The position numbers were made by a program, and so were the translations under genes. Shown piece by piece: positions 44,468 through 52,559 of a stretch of 64,000 bases of DNA (positions within the stretch are counted from its first letter, which is position 1; every line of letters begins with the position of its first letter). Source of the stretch: Amycolatopsis tucumanensis (lineage in GTDB: Bacteria; Actinomycetota; Actinomycetes; Mycobacteriales; Pseudonocardiaceae); contig NZ_JAKGSD010000006.1 of assembly GCF_021654135.1 (NCBI RefSeq), positions 107,025 to 171,024 on the forward strand, written 5' to 3'. Under the pieces are notes generated by a model. That model worked only from the letters and a program-made list of their open reading frames with translations. It had not been told where the DNA came from and did not search any database.

Positions 44468-44509
44468 TGGTGTTGGCTACACCACTTCGATGTATCGGCC
44501 CGATATAAT
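44468..44509 (+). promoter_or_regulatory. padR promoter with two inverted repeats
   Basis: TATAAT at 44504-44509 is a perfect -10 box. TATCG-N3-CGATA (44493-44505) overlaps it, and TGGTGT-N5-ACACCA (44468-44484) lies just upstream. Both are candidate PadR operators for autoregulation. No good -35 is visible at 17 bp spacing. Confidence 0.5.
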
Positions 44510-44560
44510 TCGGCGTTAGGTTGCCGGAGTGTCGTGGAAGTCCTCGAAAGGGGGTGCACC

Positions 44561-45124
44561 GTGCTGGAGTTCGCCATCCTGGGGCTGCTGCACGAGGCAC
44601 CGATGCACGGCTACGTGCTGCGCAAACGGCTGCACGACACGCTCGGCATGTTCCGCACCTTCTCGTACGGCTCGCTGTACCCGACCTTGCGCCGGTTGCA
44701 GCGGGCGGGGTTCATCGAAGAGGCCGACAGTGACGTCGGGGGAGCCGGAGAGCCCGTCAAGGGCTGGGGCCGGCGGGCTCGGACGGTGTACAAGCTCACA
44801 GCGGAGGGTAAGGAGCACTTCGCGAAGCTGCTCGTCGACGCCGGGCCGCAGACCTGGGAGGACGAAGGGTTCGGGGTCCACCTGGCCTTCTTCTCCCGGA
44901 CACCGGCCGATGTCAGGATGCGGATCCTGGAGGGCAGGCGCCGCCGGGTCGAGGAACGCCGTGAAGGACTCCGGGCGGCGCTCGCCCGGGCCGAGGAGAA
45001 GATCGACCGGTACACGCGTGAGCTGCACCGCCTGGGGCTGGAGAGCAGCGAGCGCGAGGTGCGCTGGCTGAACGAACTGATCGCGCACGAGCAGGACGAG
45101 CAGAACCGCGGGCTTCAGAGCTGA
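44561..45124 (+). CDS. PadR-family transcriptional regulator
   Basis: 187 residues. Winged HTH of the PadR type over residues 1-85: [57 protein letters not shown], then a helical dimerisation region (about 125-187, [20 protein letters not shown]). GTG at 44561 with GGGG 6 nt upstream. It sits 49 bp before ino1, as Rv0047c does beside Rv0046c (ino1) in M. tuberculosis, and may control it. Confidence 0.92.
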   Translation: MLEFAILGLLHEAPMHGYVLRKRLHDTLGMFRTFSYGSLYPTLRRLQRAGFIEEADSDVGGAGEPVKGWGRRARTVYKLTAEGKEHFAKLLVDAGPQTWEDEGFGVHLAFFSRTPADVRMRILEGRRRRVEERREGLRAALARAEEKIDRYTRELHRLGLESSEREVRWLNELIAHEQDEQNRGLQS

Positions 45125-45173
45125 GACCGCATCCGAAATCGGCAAGACATCACTGAACGAAGGAGAAACCGGC

Positions 45174-46265
45174 ATGGGCGACAACAGCGGCCGCGTACGG
45201 GTGGCCATCGTTGGCGTCGGAAACTGTGCGGCGTCGCTGGTGCAGGGGGTGCACTACTACCGCGACGCCGACCCGGCCTCGCGGGTGCCCGGCCTGATGC
45301 ACGTGCGGTTCGGCCAGTACCACGTCGGTGACGTGGAGTTCGTGGCCGCGTTCGACGTCGACGCCAAGAAGGTCGGCCAGGACCTGTCGTCCGCGATCCT
45401 CGCCAGCGAGAACAACACGATCAAGATCACCGACGTGCCGCCGCTCGGTGTGCCGGTCCTGCGCGGCCCCACGATGGACGGTCTCGGCCGCTTCTACCAG
45501 GAGACCATCGAGGAGTCCGACGAGGAGCCGGTCGACGTCGTCGCCGCGCTGCGCGAGGCCCAGGTCGACGTGATGGTTTCGTACCTGCCGGTCGGGTCCG
45601 AGCAGGCCCAGAAGTTCTACGCCCAGTGCGCCATCGACGCCGGTGTGGCCTTCGTCAACGCGATCCCGGTCTTCATCGCCTCGAACCCGGAGTGGGCGCA
45701 GAAGTTCACCGACGCGGGTGTCCCGATCGTCGGTGACGACATCAAGTCCCAGGTCGGCGCCACCATCACGCACCGCGTGCTGGCGAAGCTGTTCGAGGAC
45801 CGCGGGGTCCAGCTCGACCGCACCATGCAGCTGAACGTGGGCGGCAACATGGACTTCAAGAACATGAAGGAACTGGAGCGCCTGGAGTCCAAGAAGGTCT
45901 CCAAGACCCAGGCCGTCACCTCGCAGATCGACCGCGACCTCGGCAAGGCCAACGTCCACGTCGGCCCGTCGGACTACGTGCAGTGGCTGGAAGACCGCAA
46001 GTGGGCCTACGTCCGGCTGGAGGGCCGCGCCTTCGGTGACGTGCCGCTGAACCTGGAGTACAAGCTCGAGGTGTGGGACTCGCCGAACTCGGCGGGCATC
46101 ATCATCGACGCGGTGCGCGCCGCGAAGATCGCCCTCGACCGCGGCATCGGCGGCCCGCTGCTGTCCGCGTCGTCCTACTTCATGAAGTCGCCGCCGGAGC
46201 AGTACGACGACTCGACCGCGCGGGACGCGGTGGAGAAGTTCATCACCGGCGACATCGAGCGCTGA
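45174..46265 (+). CDS. ino1: Inositol-3-phosphate synthase
   Basis: 363 residues. Converts glucose 6-phosphate to inositol 3-phosphate with NAD, for phosphatidylinositol and mycothiol. NAD-binding [17 protein letters not shown] at 8-24, [77 protein letters not shown] and [20 protein letters not shown] are family signatures. AAGGAG lies 8 nt before ATG at 45174. A strong terminator follows the stop. Confidence 0.97.
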   Translation: MGDNSGRVRVAIVGVGNCAASLVQGVHYYRDADPASRVPGLMHVRFGQYHVGDVEFVAAFDVDAKKVGQDLSSAILASENNTIKITDVPPLGVPVLRGPTMDGLGRFYQETIEESDEEPVDVVAALREAQVDVMVSYLPVGSEQAQKFYAQCAIDAGVAFVNAIPVFIASNPEWAQKFTDAGVPIVGDDIKSQVGATITHRVLAKLFEDRGVQLDRTMQLNVGGNMDFKNMKELERLESKKVSKTQAVTSQIDRDLGKANVHVGPSDYVQWLEDRKWAYVRLEGRAFGDVPLNLEYKLEVWDSPNSAGIIIDAVRAAKIALDRGIGGPLLSASSYFMKSPPEQYDDSTARDAVEKFITGDIER

Positions 46266-46271
46266 GTGCCG

Positions 46272-46303
46272 AGGGGCCCGGTCCTGGACCGGGCCCCTTT
46301 TTT
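46272..46303 (+). terminator. Rho-independent terminator of ino1
   Basis: AGGGGCCCGGT and ACCGGGCCCCT pair (46272-46298) around a CCTGG loop, followed by a six-T run to 46303. It sits between convergent ino1 and the HAD gene. Confidence 0.95.
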
Positions 46304-46944
46304 CAGTCCCGGAGCGCGGCGGGCAGGTCCGCGACGGTGTCCAGCACGCGGTGGGCCTGCGCCAGCACGGCCGGATCCGGCGGGAAGTGCGGGTTCGGCA
46401 CGGCGTAGACGGTCATGCCCGCGGCCAGCGCGGCCTTGAGCCCGTTGGTGGTGTCCTCGACGGCGGCGCACCGCGCGGGGTCCTTGCCCAGCCTGCGGGC
46501 GGCTTCGAGGTAGACGTCCGGCGCCGGCTTGCCCGCGGCGACCTGCTCGCTGGACAGCGCCACCTCGACGAGGCCGGTCAGGCCGGTGGCCTCGAGGAAC
46601 GCCTGGATCAGCACCGGCGGTGACGAGCTGGCGATCGCCACCGGGTACCGCTCGCCGACCGCGCGCACGGCCGCCGCGGCGCCGGGCAGCACGGGCGGCC
46701 CGCCCGCGTAGCGCTTGGCCATCTGGTCGATCACGACCTTGGCGATCCGGTCCGGCGTGAGCCGCGCGCCCAGGTGCTCGACCAGGTAGCGCGCCCATTC
46801 CGGGGTGCTCATCCCCTGCATCGCCCTGGTCGCCGTGGCCGTCCAGCTGCCGCCGTGGTCGGCGACCACCGCCCGGCGGACCTCGTCCCAGGTCTGCTCG
46901 GAGTCCACGAGCACGCCGTCGAGGTCGAAAACCACCGCGTCCAT
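46303..46944 (-). CDS. HAD-superfamily hydrolase (beta-phosphoglucomutase-like)
   Basis: 213 residues. Motif I VVFDLDGVLVDSEQTWDEV with nucleophile Asp near 7, a helical cap, motif II ASSSPP near 108, motif III Lys in AAGKPAPDVYLEAA near 145, and motif IV AVEDTTNGLKAALAAGM near 165. Close to sugar-phosphate phosphatases and beta-phosphoglucomutases. ATG at 46944 starts at the conserved block. The ArsR-type gene ends 14 nt upstream on the same strand. Confidence 0.92.
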   Translation of the reverse strand: MDAVVFDLDGVLVDSEQTWDEVRRAVVADHGGSWTATATRAMQGMSTPEWARYLVEHLGARLTPDRIAKVVIDQMAKRYAGGPPVLPGAAAAVRAVGERYPVAIASSSPPVLIQAFLEATGLTGLVEVALSSEQVAAGKPAPDVYLEAARRLGKDPARCAAVEDTTNGLKAALAAGMTVYAVPNPHFPPDPAVLAQAHRVLDTVADLPAALRD

Positions 46945-46958
46945 GCCCGTGACCGTAC

Positions 46959-47273
46959 CTACTCGCCCGCCGCCAGGCGCAGGATCGGGTCGAGCAGGCC
47001 GGGGAAGCGTTCGCCCAGGTCGTCGCCGCGGACCTGGATCCGCCGGTGCCTGCCGTCGACGGTCATGGTGATCACACCGGCCTCCCGCAGGATCCGCCAG
47101 TGGTTGGTCAGGGTCGACATCGGCACGTCCAGACCCTCGGCCAGCACGGCGCAGGTCGACCCGGGGTTGCCGGAGGCGCGCCGCACCAGTTCCAGCCGCA
47201 CCGGATCGCCGAGCGCGTGCAGCACCGGCGCGAGTGCCAGCGACTCGCGAGCGGGGTGGGGTAGCGATCGCAT
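46959..47273 (-). CDS. ArsR-type winged-helix regulator
   Basis: 104 residues: LHALGDPVRLELVRRASGNP (helix 2-3), VLAEGLDVPMSTLTNHWRIL (recognition helix) and REAGVITMTVDGRHRRIQVR (wing). No CxC metal site, so it probably senses another signal. It diverges from an MFS exporter gene with an AGTTCG-N7-CGAACT operator between, and likely represses it. Confidence 0.88.
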   Translation of the reverse strand: MRSLPHPARESLALAPVLHALGDPVRLELVRRASGNPGSTCAVLAEGLDVPMSTLTNHWRILREAGVITMTVDGRHRRIQVRGDDLGERFPGLLDPILRLAAGE

Positions 47274-47299
47274 TGGTCGAGCGTAGCAAACAGTTCGAC

Positions 47300-47318
47300 A
47301 GTTCGGGATTATCGAACT
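47300..47318. promoter_or_regulatory. AGTTCG-N7-CGAACT operator between arsR-type and MFS genes
   Basis: Six-bp arms at 47300-47305 and 47313-47318 are exact inverted repeats in the 58-bp divergent region; a further direct copy CAGTTCGA begins at 47291. The placement suits repression of both genes by the ArsR-type protein. Confidence 0.6.
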
Positions 47319-47331
47319 ATGGTCCGGTCCC

Positions 47332-48675
47332 ATGACGGAGATCGGAACGCGCCCCGTGAGCCGGCCGGTGCTGCTCACGCTGACCTGCCTCGGCCAGTTC
47401 ATGGTGCTGCTCGACAGCACCATCGTCGGCGCGGCGCTGCCCGACATGCAGGAGCGGCTGCACGTCGGGCTCAGCGGCCTGCAGTGGATCGTGGACGCCT
47501 ATGTGCTGCTGGTCGCCATGCTGTTGCTGTCCGGCGGGGTGTTCGCCGACCGGTTCGGTCGCAAGCGCGTGTTCCTCGCCGGGGTCGCGGTGTTCACGGC
47601 GGCGTCCGTGGTGTGCGCCGTCGCGCCGTCGATCGGCTGGCTGATCGCCGGACGGGTGCTGCAGGGCATCGGGGCCGCGGCGCTCAGCCCCGCGTCGCTG
47701 GCCCTGCTCAGCGCCGCGCACCCGGTACCGGCCGAGCGCGTCCGGGCGATCGGGCTGTGGGCCGGGTTCAGCGGGATCGGCCTGGCCGCCGGACCGCTGG
47801 CAGGCGGCCTCCTGGTCGAGGCCTTCTCCTGGCCTGCCATCTTCCTGGTGAACGTGCCCGTCGGCGCGGTCCTGCTGGTGGCCGGCCTCCGCGTCCTGGG
47901 CGAGTCCCGCAACTCGGAGGCGCCGTCGATCGACGTGCCGGGCACGGTCCTGTCGGTCGTGGGCGTCGGGGCGCTGACCTACGGCCTGATCGAGGGCGGA
48001 TCGCGCGGCTGGACTTCGCCGCTGATCCTGGGCAGCTTCGCGGTCGCGGTGGTGGTGCTCGCCGGGTTCGTCGCCGTGGAGGCCCGCCGGACGGCGCCGA
48101 TGCTGCCGTTGCGGCTGTTCCGGGAGCGGCTGTTCACGGTGTCGAACACGGCGATGGTCGTGGTGGGTTTCGCGTTGATGGGCTCGTCGTTCTTCTTCTC
48201 GCAGTTCTTCGTGCACGTCCAGGGCAGTTCGGTCCTGGTTGCCGGGTTGCGGACGCTGCCCGCGTCGCTCGGCATGGTGGTGGTGAGCCCGTTCGCGGGC
48301 AGGTTCGCGGCGCGGCACGGCTTCCGGGTCGTGGTCACCAGCGGCCTGGTGCTGGCCGGGCTGGGCCTGCTGGTGCTGGGGTTCGTGGACGCGAGCACGG
48401 GCTACGGGAACGTGTGGTGGCGTCTTGCGCTCACCGGGATCGGGTTCGCGCTGGCCATGTCGCCGTTGACCGGAGCCGCGATCCAGGCGGTGAGCCCGCG
48501 GGAGGGCGGGCTGGCGTCCGGGATCAGCAGCACGACCAGGCAGATCGGGGCCGTGCTCGGCGTGGCGGTGCTGGGCGCGGTCGTGCAGACCGGTGCGGGC
48601 CTGGGCAGCGCCTTCGTCGTAGCCGGCGCCGTCACCCTCGGCGGCGCGGTGCTGGTTGTGAGCCGATTAACTTAG
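47332..48675 (+). CDS. MFS drug exporter (DHA2/EmrB-QacA type)
   Basis: 447 residues with 14 predicted membrane segments. Opens LTLTCLGQFMVLLDSTIVGA, where LDSTIV is the DHA2 motif D1 in helix 1; motif A is GGVFADRFGRKRVF, and GFSGIGLAAGPLAGGLL is motif C typical of antiporters. Substrates are probably toxic organic compounds. Its TAG stop lies inside the first of two MarR-type operators of the next gene. Confidence 0.92.
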   Translation: MTEIGTRPVSRPVLLTLTCLGQFMVLLDSTIVGAALPDMQERLHVGLSGLQWIVDAYVLLVAMLLLSGGVFADRFGRKRVFLAGVAVFTAASVVCAVAPSIGWLIAGRVLQGIGAAALSPASLALLSAAHPVPAERVRAIGLWAGFSGIGLAAGPLAGGLLVEAFSWPAIFLVNVPVGAVLLVAGLRVLGESRNSEAPSIDVPGTVLSVVGVGALTYGLIEGGSRGWTSPLILGSFAVAVVVLAGFVAVEARRTAPMLPLRLFRERLFTVSNTAMVVVGFALMGSSFFFSQFFVHVQGSSVLVAGLRTLPASLGMVVVSPFAGRFAARHGFRVVVTSGLVLAGLGLLVLGFVDASTGYGNVWWRLALTGIGFALAMSPLTGAAIQAVSPREGGLASGISSTTRQIGAVLGVAVLGAVVQTGAGLGSAFVVAGAVTLGGAVLVVSRLT

Positions 48676-48709
48676 ACAACCTAAGCAATAAAAGCTTAGT
48701 ATAGCTAAG
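48671..48709. promoter_or_regulatory. Twin CTTAG-N5-CTAAG operators before marR
   Basis: CTTAG-N5-CTAAG occurs at 48671-48685 and again at 48695-48709, with centres 24 bp apart. The first overlaps the stop of the upstream MFS gene; the second touches the GTG start of the MarR gene. The stretch is AT-rich within GC-rich surroundings. Autoregulation by the MarR protein is the obvious reading. Confidence 0.75.
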
Positions 48710-49158
48710 TGAATCCAGGAGTAGCAGAGCTCGCGCACGAGCTGCGCCCGCTGGTCTTCCGCCTCTACTACGTGGTCCGGCGGCTGACCCCGCAGCACCA
48801 GCTCACCCTGACCCAGGGATCGGTGCTCAGCGAGCTGGTCCACGGCGGCCCGCGACGCATGAGCGTCCTCGCCGAGCTGGAGGGCGTGCGGCAGCCGTCG
48901 ATGACGGATCTGGTCCGCAGGCTGGAGCGGCTCGGCCTGGTGAGCAGGCGCCCCGATCCGGACGACCGGCGCGCGGTGCTCATCGAGGCCACCGAGTCGG
49001 GCACGCGGTACGTGACCGACCTGATCACGGCCCGCGAGGAGTTCCTGCGCGAGCGCCTTGCCGCCCTGGATCCGGCCGACCGCGACGCGATCGACGCCGC
49101 GCTGCCGGCCTTGCGGAGGCTCATCGATCCGGTCAAGAAGGAGGAGCTGCTCGCATGA
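48709..49158 (+). CDS. MarR-family transcriptional regulator
   Basis: 149 residues. Winged helix: LTPQHQLTLTQGSVLSELVH, MSVLAELEGVRQPSMTDLVR (recognition helix), LERLGLVSRRPDPDDRRAVL (wing with DxRA), and a C-terminal dimer helix. GTG at 48709 has no ribosome site upstream because the operator abuts it, so the mRNA may be leaderless, as is frequent in actinobacteria. Ends in an ATGA overlap with the next MFS gene, its probable target. Confidence 0.9.
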   Translation: MNPGVAELAHELRPLVFRLYYVVRRLTPQHQLTLTQGSVLSELVHGGPRRMSVLAELEGVRQPSMTDLVRRLERLGLVSRRPDPDDRRAVLIEATESGTRYVTDLITAREEFLRERLAALDPADRDAIDAALPALRRLIDPVKKEELLA

Positions 49159-50372
49159 GCAGTCACAGTCACGGGAGCCTGCTGGACGCGCTGAAGAACC
49201 AGCCCAAGCAGGTGTGGATCACGGCGTTCGCCGCGGTCATCGCGTTCATGGGGATCGGACTGGTGGACCCGATCCTGCTGTCCATCGCCGAGGGGCTGCA
49301 CGCCACGCCGTCCCAGGTGACGCTGCTGTTCTCGTCCTACCTGGGCGTCCAGGTGATCGCGATGCTGGTCACCGGCGCGGCGAGCGCGAAGTTCGGTCCG
49401 AAGCGGACGGTCCTCACCGGGCTGGCGCTGATCGTGGTCGCGACCGCGCTGTGCGCCGCGGCCGGGTCGATCGAACAGCTCGTCGCCCTGCGCGCCGTGT
49501 GGGGCCTTGGCAACGCGTTCTTCATCGCCACCGCGCTGTCAGTGATCGTCGGCGCCGCGACCGGCGGGCAGGCCGGCGCGATCCTGCTCTACGAGGCCGC
49601 GCTTGGCGTCGGCCTGGCGGTCGGGCCGCTGCTCGGCGCCCTGCTCGGCAGCATCTCCTGGCGCGGCCCGTTCGTCGGCACCGCCGTGCTGATGGCAGCC
49701 GCCCTGGTGCTGTGCTCGATCTTCCTGGCCGGGGACAAGCACGAGAAGCGCGACCCGATCCGGCTGCTCGACCCGCTGCGCGCGCTGAAGCACGCCGGCC
49801 TGCTGCGCACCTCGATCGGCTCGGCGTTCTACACCGCCGCGTTCTTCACCGTCCTGGCGTGGACGCCGTTCGTGCTGGACTGGAGCGCCGTCGCGGTCGG
49901 GCTGATCTTCTGCGGCTGGGGCCTGTGCGTCGCGGTCGCCGGGGTGGTGCTCGCGCCGAAACTGGCCGCCCGGCTCGGCGAGCGGCACGCGACCGTGGTG
50001 TCCGTGCTCGGCTACGCGGTACTGATGGTGGTGCTCGTGGTGCCGAGCAAGCCGGTGATCGTGGTCGGCGTGATCGTGTCCGGGCTGGTCTCCGGTTTGC
50101 TGAACACGCTGTTCACCGGCACCGCGATGTCGATCAGCGGCGCGCCCCGTCCGGTGGCCAGCGCGGGCTACAACTTCTGCCGCTGGCTCGGCGGCGCCGT
50201 GGCCGCCACCCTCGTCGGGCACGTCGCCGAATGGCTCGGGTCGGAGCACGCCCCGTTCGTCATCGCCGCGGTCCTGTGCGTGCTGGCCGGGGGTCTCCTC
50301 GCGGTCCGGACGAACAGCGCGGATCCGCACCGCGTGCCGCGTGAGGCAGCTCTCGTCGGGGAAGAGCTTTGA
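49155..50372 (+). CDS. MFS exporter coupled to marR
   Basis: 405 residues, 12 membrane segments. VDPILLSIAEGLHATPSQVT, SAKFGPKRTVLTG (motif A) and EAALGVGLAVGPLLGALLGS (motif C) mark an antiporter-type MFS, related to arabinose/multidrug efflux proteins of DHA1. A 15-residue His/Ser-rich polar N-terminus is present. Translationally coupled to marR, so likely induced by compounds sensed by that protein. Confidence 0.9.
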   Translation: MSSHSHGSLLDALKNQPKQVWITAFAAVIAFMGIGLVDPILLSIAEGLHATPSQVTLLFSSYLGVQVIAMLVTGAASAKFGPKRTVLTGLALIVVATALCAAAGSIEQLVALRAVWGLGNAFFIATALSVIVGAATGGQAGAILLYEAALGVGLAVGPLLGALLGSISWRGPFVGTAVLMAAALVLCSIFLAGDKHEKRDPIRLLDPLRALKHAGLLRTSIGSAFYTAAFFTVLAWTPFVLDWSAVAVGLIFCGWGLCVAVAGVVLAPKLAARLGERHATVVSVLGYAVLMVVLVVPSKPVIVVGVIVSGLVSGLLNTLFTGTAMSISGAPRPVASAGYNFCRWLGGAVAATLVGHVAEWLGSEHAPFVIAAVLCVLAGGLLAVRTNSADPHRVPREAALVGEEL

Positions 50373-50377
50373 CTGCC

Positions 50378-50399
50378 GTTCACCTGTAGTTTGAGGACA
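50378..50399 (+). promoter_or_regulatory. Candidate PHO box upstream of phoX
   Basis: GTTCACCTGTA at 50378 matches the 11-bp PhoP direct-repeat unit (GKTCAYYYRSG) in 9 of 11 places; the next 11-mer, GTTTGAGGACA, matches poorly. CGTCACCAGCG near 50420 is another partial unit. Control of phoX by PhoR-PhoP is known in Streptomyces, but this site is weak. Confidence 0.35.
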
Positions 50400-50458
50400 C
50401 CTGGCCTCTGTCGCTTAACGTCACCAGCGTTTCCCCTGACTGAGTGACTGGAGACCAG

Positions 50459-52507
50459 GTGTCCTTCACCCCCGGGCGGCTGCTGCCCCTCCTTACCCAC
50501 ACGAGCGGCCGGGCCGCCACCACGTGCATCTACCGCTGCGGCAACCAGTGCGCTCACGAAGCGCCCAACGAGTCTTCGAACGAGTACTTCGGTGACGTCG
50601 TCAAGGGCATGTCGCGCCGCGGCGCGTTCAAGGCCGGCGCGGTCATGGCCGCCGCGGCCGGCGGGTTCGCCGCGCTGAACGCCGGCGCCACCGCCTCCGC
50701 CGCGGTCCCGCCCGCGCTGGCAGGCAAGCGCCCCGGCCGCCCCGTGCCCGGCACGGACTTCACCCCGGTCGCGCCGAACAAGGCCGACGCGGTCGTCATC
50801 CCCGACGGCTGGGAGCAGAACGTCGTGATCCGCTGGGGCGACCCGGTCGTCACCGGCGCGCCGAAGTTCGACATCACCAAGCAGACCGCGGCCGCGCAGG
50901 CGAAGCAGTTCGGCTACAACAACGACTTCGTCGGGCTCATCCCGCAGGACCGCCAGGGCAAGCGCTTCCTGATGGTCGTGAACCACGAGTACACGACCGA
51001 GACGCAGATGTTCCCGGCGGGCCAGTACGACTCGGCGAACCCGACCGAGGAGCAGGTGAAGATCGGCTGGGCGGCGCACGGCCTGTCGGTCGTGCTCGTG
51101 GAGAAGCAGCGCGACGGCGGCCTCCAGGTCGTGCCGAGCCGCTACGGGCGCCGCATCACCCTGGACACCACCTTCGAGGTGCGCGGCCCGGCCGCGGGCT
51201 CGAAGTACCTGAAGACCTCCGCCGACCCGACCGGCACCAAGGTGCGCGGCACCCAGAACAACTGCGCCGGCGGCGTGACGCCGTGGGGCACGGTGCTGTC
51301 CGGCGAGGAGAACTTCCACCAGTACTTCGCCAACTCGGACAAGATCACCGACCCGGTCGAGCAGGCGCGGCTGACCCGCTACGGCATCGGCAAGGGCACC
51401 TCGACCCGCAAGTGGGAGCGCTTCGACAAGCGCTGGGACGTGCCGCAGGAGCCCAACGAGGTCAACCGGTTCGGCTGGGTCGTCGAGATCGACCCCAACG
51501 ACCCGAACTCGACGCCGATCAAGCACACCGCGCTGGGCCGCTTCAAGCACGAGGCCGCCAACGTCAAGATCACCAAGGACGGCCGGGTCGCCGTCTACTC
51601 CGGCGACGACGAGCGCTTCGAGTACATCTACAAGTTCGTGTCGAAGGGCAAGTACAAGCCGGGCACCAGCGCCCACGCCCGCCGCCACAACTCGGCGCTG
51701 CTCGACGAGGGCACGCTGTACGTCGGCAAGTTCACCGGCGACAGCCCGGCGAGCCAGATCGACGGCACCGGCAAGCTCCCGTCCGACGGCGAGTTCGACG
51801 GCCGCGGCGAGTGGATCCCGCTGGCCAGCGGCGACAAGTCCTTCGTGGACGGATTCACCGCCGAGGAGGTCTACGTCTTCACGCGCCAGGCCGCGGACAA
51901 GGCGGGCGCGACCAAGATGGACCGTCCCGAGGACATCGAGCCGAACCCGGTCAACGGCCGCATCTACGCCGCGCTGACCAACAACAGCGACCGCGGCGCG
52001 GCGGGTAAGGCCGGCGTCGACGAGGCGAACCCGCGCATCGGCAACAAGAACGGCCACGTGCTGGAGTGGGAGGAGGACCGCGGCGACGCGGCCTCGACGA
52101 AGTTCTCCTGGCGCCTGCTGCTGGTCTGCGGTGACCCGGCCACGGCCGACACCTACTTCGGCGGTTTCCCGAAGGACCAGGTCAGCCCGATCTCCTGCCC
52201 GGACAACGTGGCGTTCGACCCGTACGGCAACCTGTGGATCTCCACCGACGGCAACGCGCTGGGCATGAACGACGGCCTGTTCGCGGTGCCGGTCGACGGC
52301 CCGAACCGCGGCCAGGTCAAGCAGTTCCTCACGGTGCCGATCGGCGCGGAGACCTGCGGCCCCAACGTGACGAGCGACTTCGTCACGGTCGCGGTGCAGC
52401 ACCCCGGTGAGGGCGGCACCGTGCAGAACCCGCAGTCGCACTGGCCGGACGGCGGCGACAACCTGCCCCGCCCGGCGGTGGTTTCGGTGTGGCGCAAGCG
52501 CCGCTGA
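50459..52507 (+). CDS. PhoX-family phosphatase (DUF839), Tat-exported
   Basis: 682 residues. The N-terminal block LLPLLTHTSGRAATTCIYRC and NQCAHEAPN precedes a twin-arginine signal MSRRGAFKAGAVMAAAAGGF, as is usual in actinobacterial PhoX. The mature part has the PhoX signatures FVGLIPQDRQGKRFLMVVNH, GTVLSGEENFHQYF, RFGWVVEIDPNDPNSTPIKH, YSGDDERFEYIYKFVSKGKY, RPEDIEPNPVNGRIYAALTN and CPDNVAFDPYGNLWISTDGN. PhoX is a Ca/Fe-dependent alkaline phosphatase or phosphodiesterase outside the membrane. GTG at 50459 has GGAG 5 nt upstream. Terminator follows. Confidence 0.92.
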   Translation: MSFTPGRLLPLLTHTSGRAATTCIYRCGNQCAHEAPNESSNEYFGDVVKGMSRRGAFKAGAVMAAAAGGFAALNAGATASAAVPPALAGKRPGRPVPGTDFTPVAPNKADAVVIPDGWEQNVVIRWGDPVVTGAPKFDITKQTAAAQAKQFGYNNDFVGLIPQDRQGKRFLMVVNHEYTTETQMFPAGQYDSANPTEEQVKIGWAAHGLSVVLVEKQRDGGLQVVPSRYGRRITLDTTFEVRGPAAGSKYLKTSADPTGTKVRGTQNNCAGGVTPWGTVLSGEENFHQYFANSDKITDPVEQARLTRYGIGKGTSTRKWERFDKRWDVPQEPNEVNRFGWVVEIDPNDPNSTPIKHTALGRFKHEAANVKITKDGRVAVYSGDDERFEYIYKFVSKGKYKPGTSAHARRHNSALLDEGTLYVGKFTGDSPASQIDGTGKLPSDGEFDGRGEWIPLASGDKSFVDGFTAEEVYVFTRQAADKAGATKMDRPEDIEPNPVNGRIYAALTNNSDRGAAGKAGVDEANPRIGNKNGHVLEWEEDRGDAASTKFSWRLLLVCGDPATADTYFGGFPKDQVSPISCPDNVAFDPYGNLWISTDGNALGMNDGLFAVPVDGPNRGQVKQFLTVPIGAETCGPNVTSDFVTVAVQHPGEGGTVQNPQSHWPDGGDNLPRPAVVSVWRKRR

Positions 52508-52516
52508 CGGCACGAC

Positions 52517-52546
52517 GGAGCCCGGGGACCAAGCTCCCCGGGCTCC
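52517..52546 (+). terminator. Terminator hairpin after phoX
   Basis: GGAGCCCGGGGA (52517-52528) pairs perfectly with TCCCCGGGCTCC (52535-52546) around a 6-nt loop, between convergent phoX and the MFS gene. Confidence 0.88.
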
Positions 52547-52559
52547 GCGAGTTCCACGT

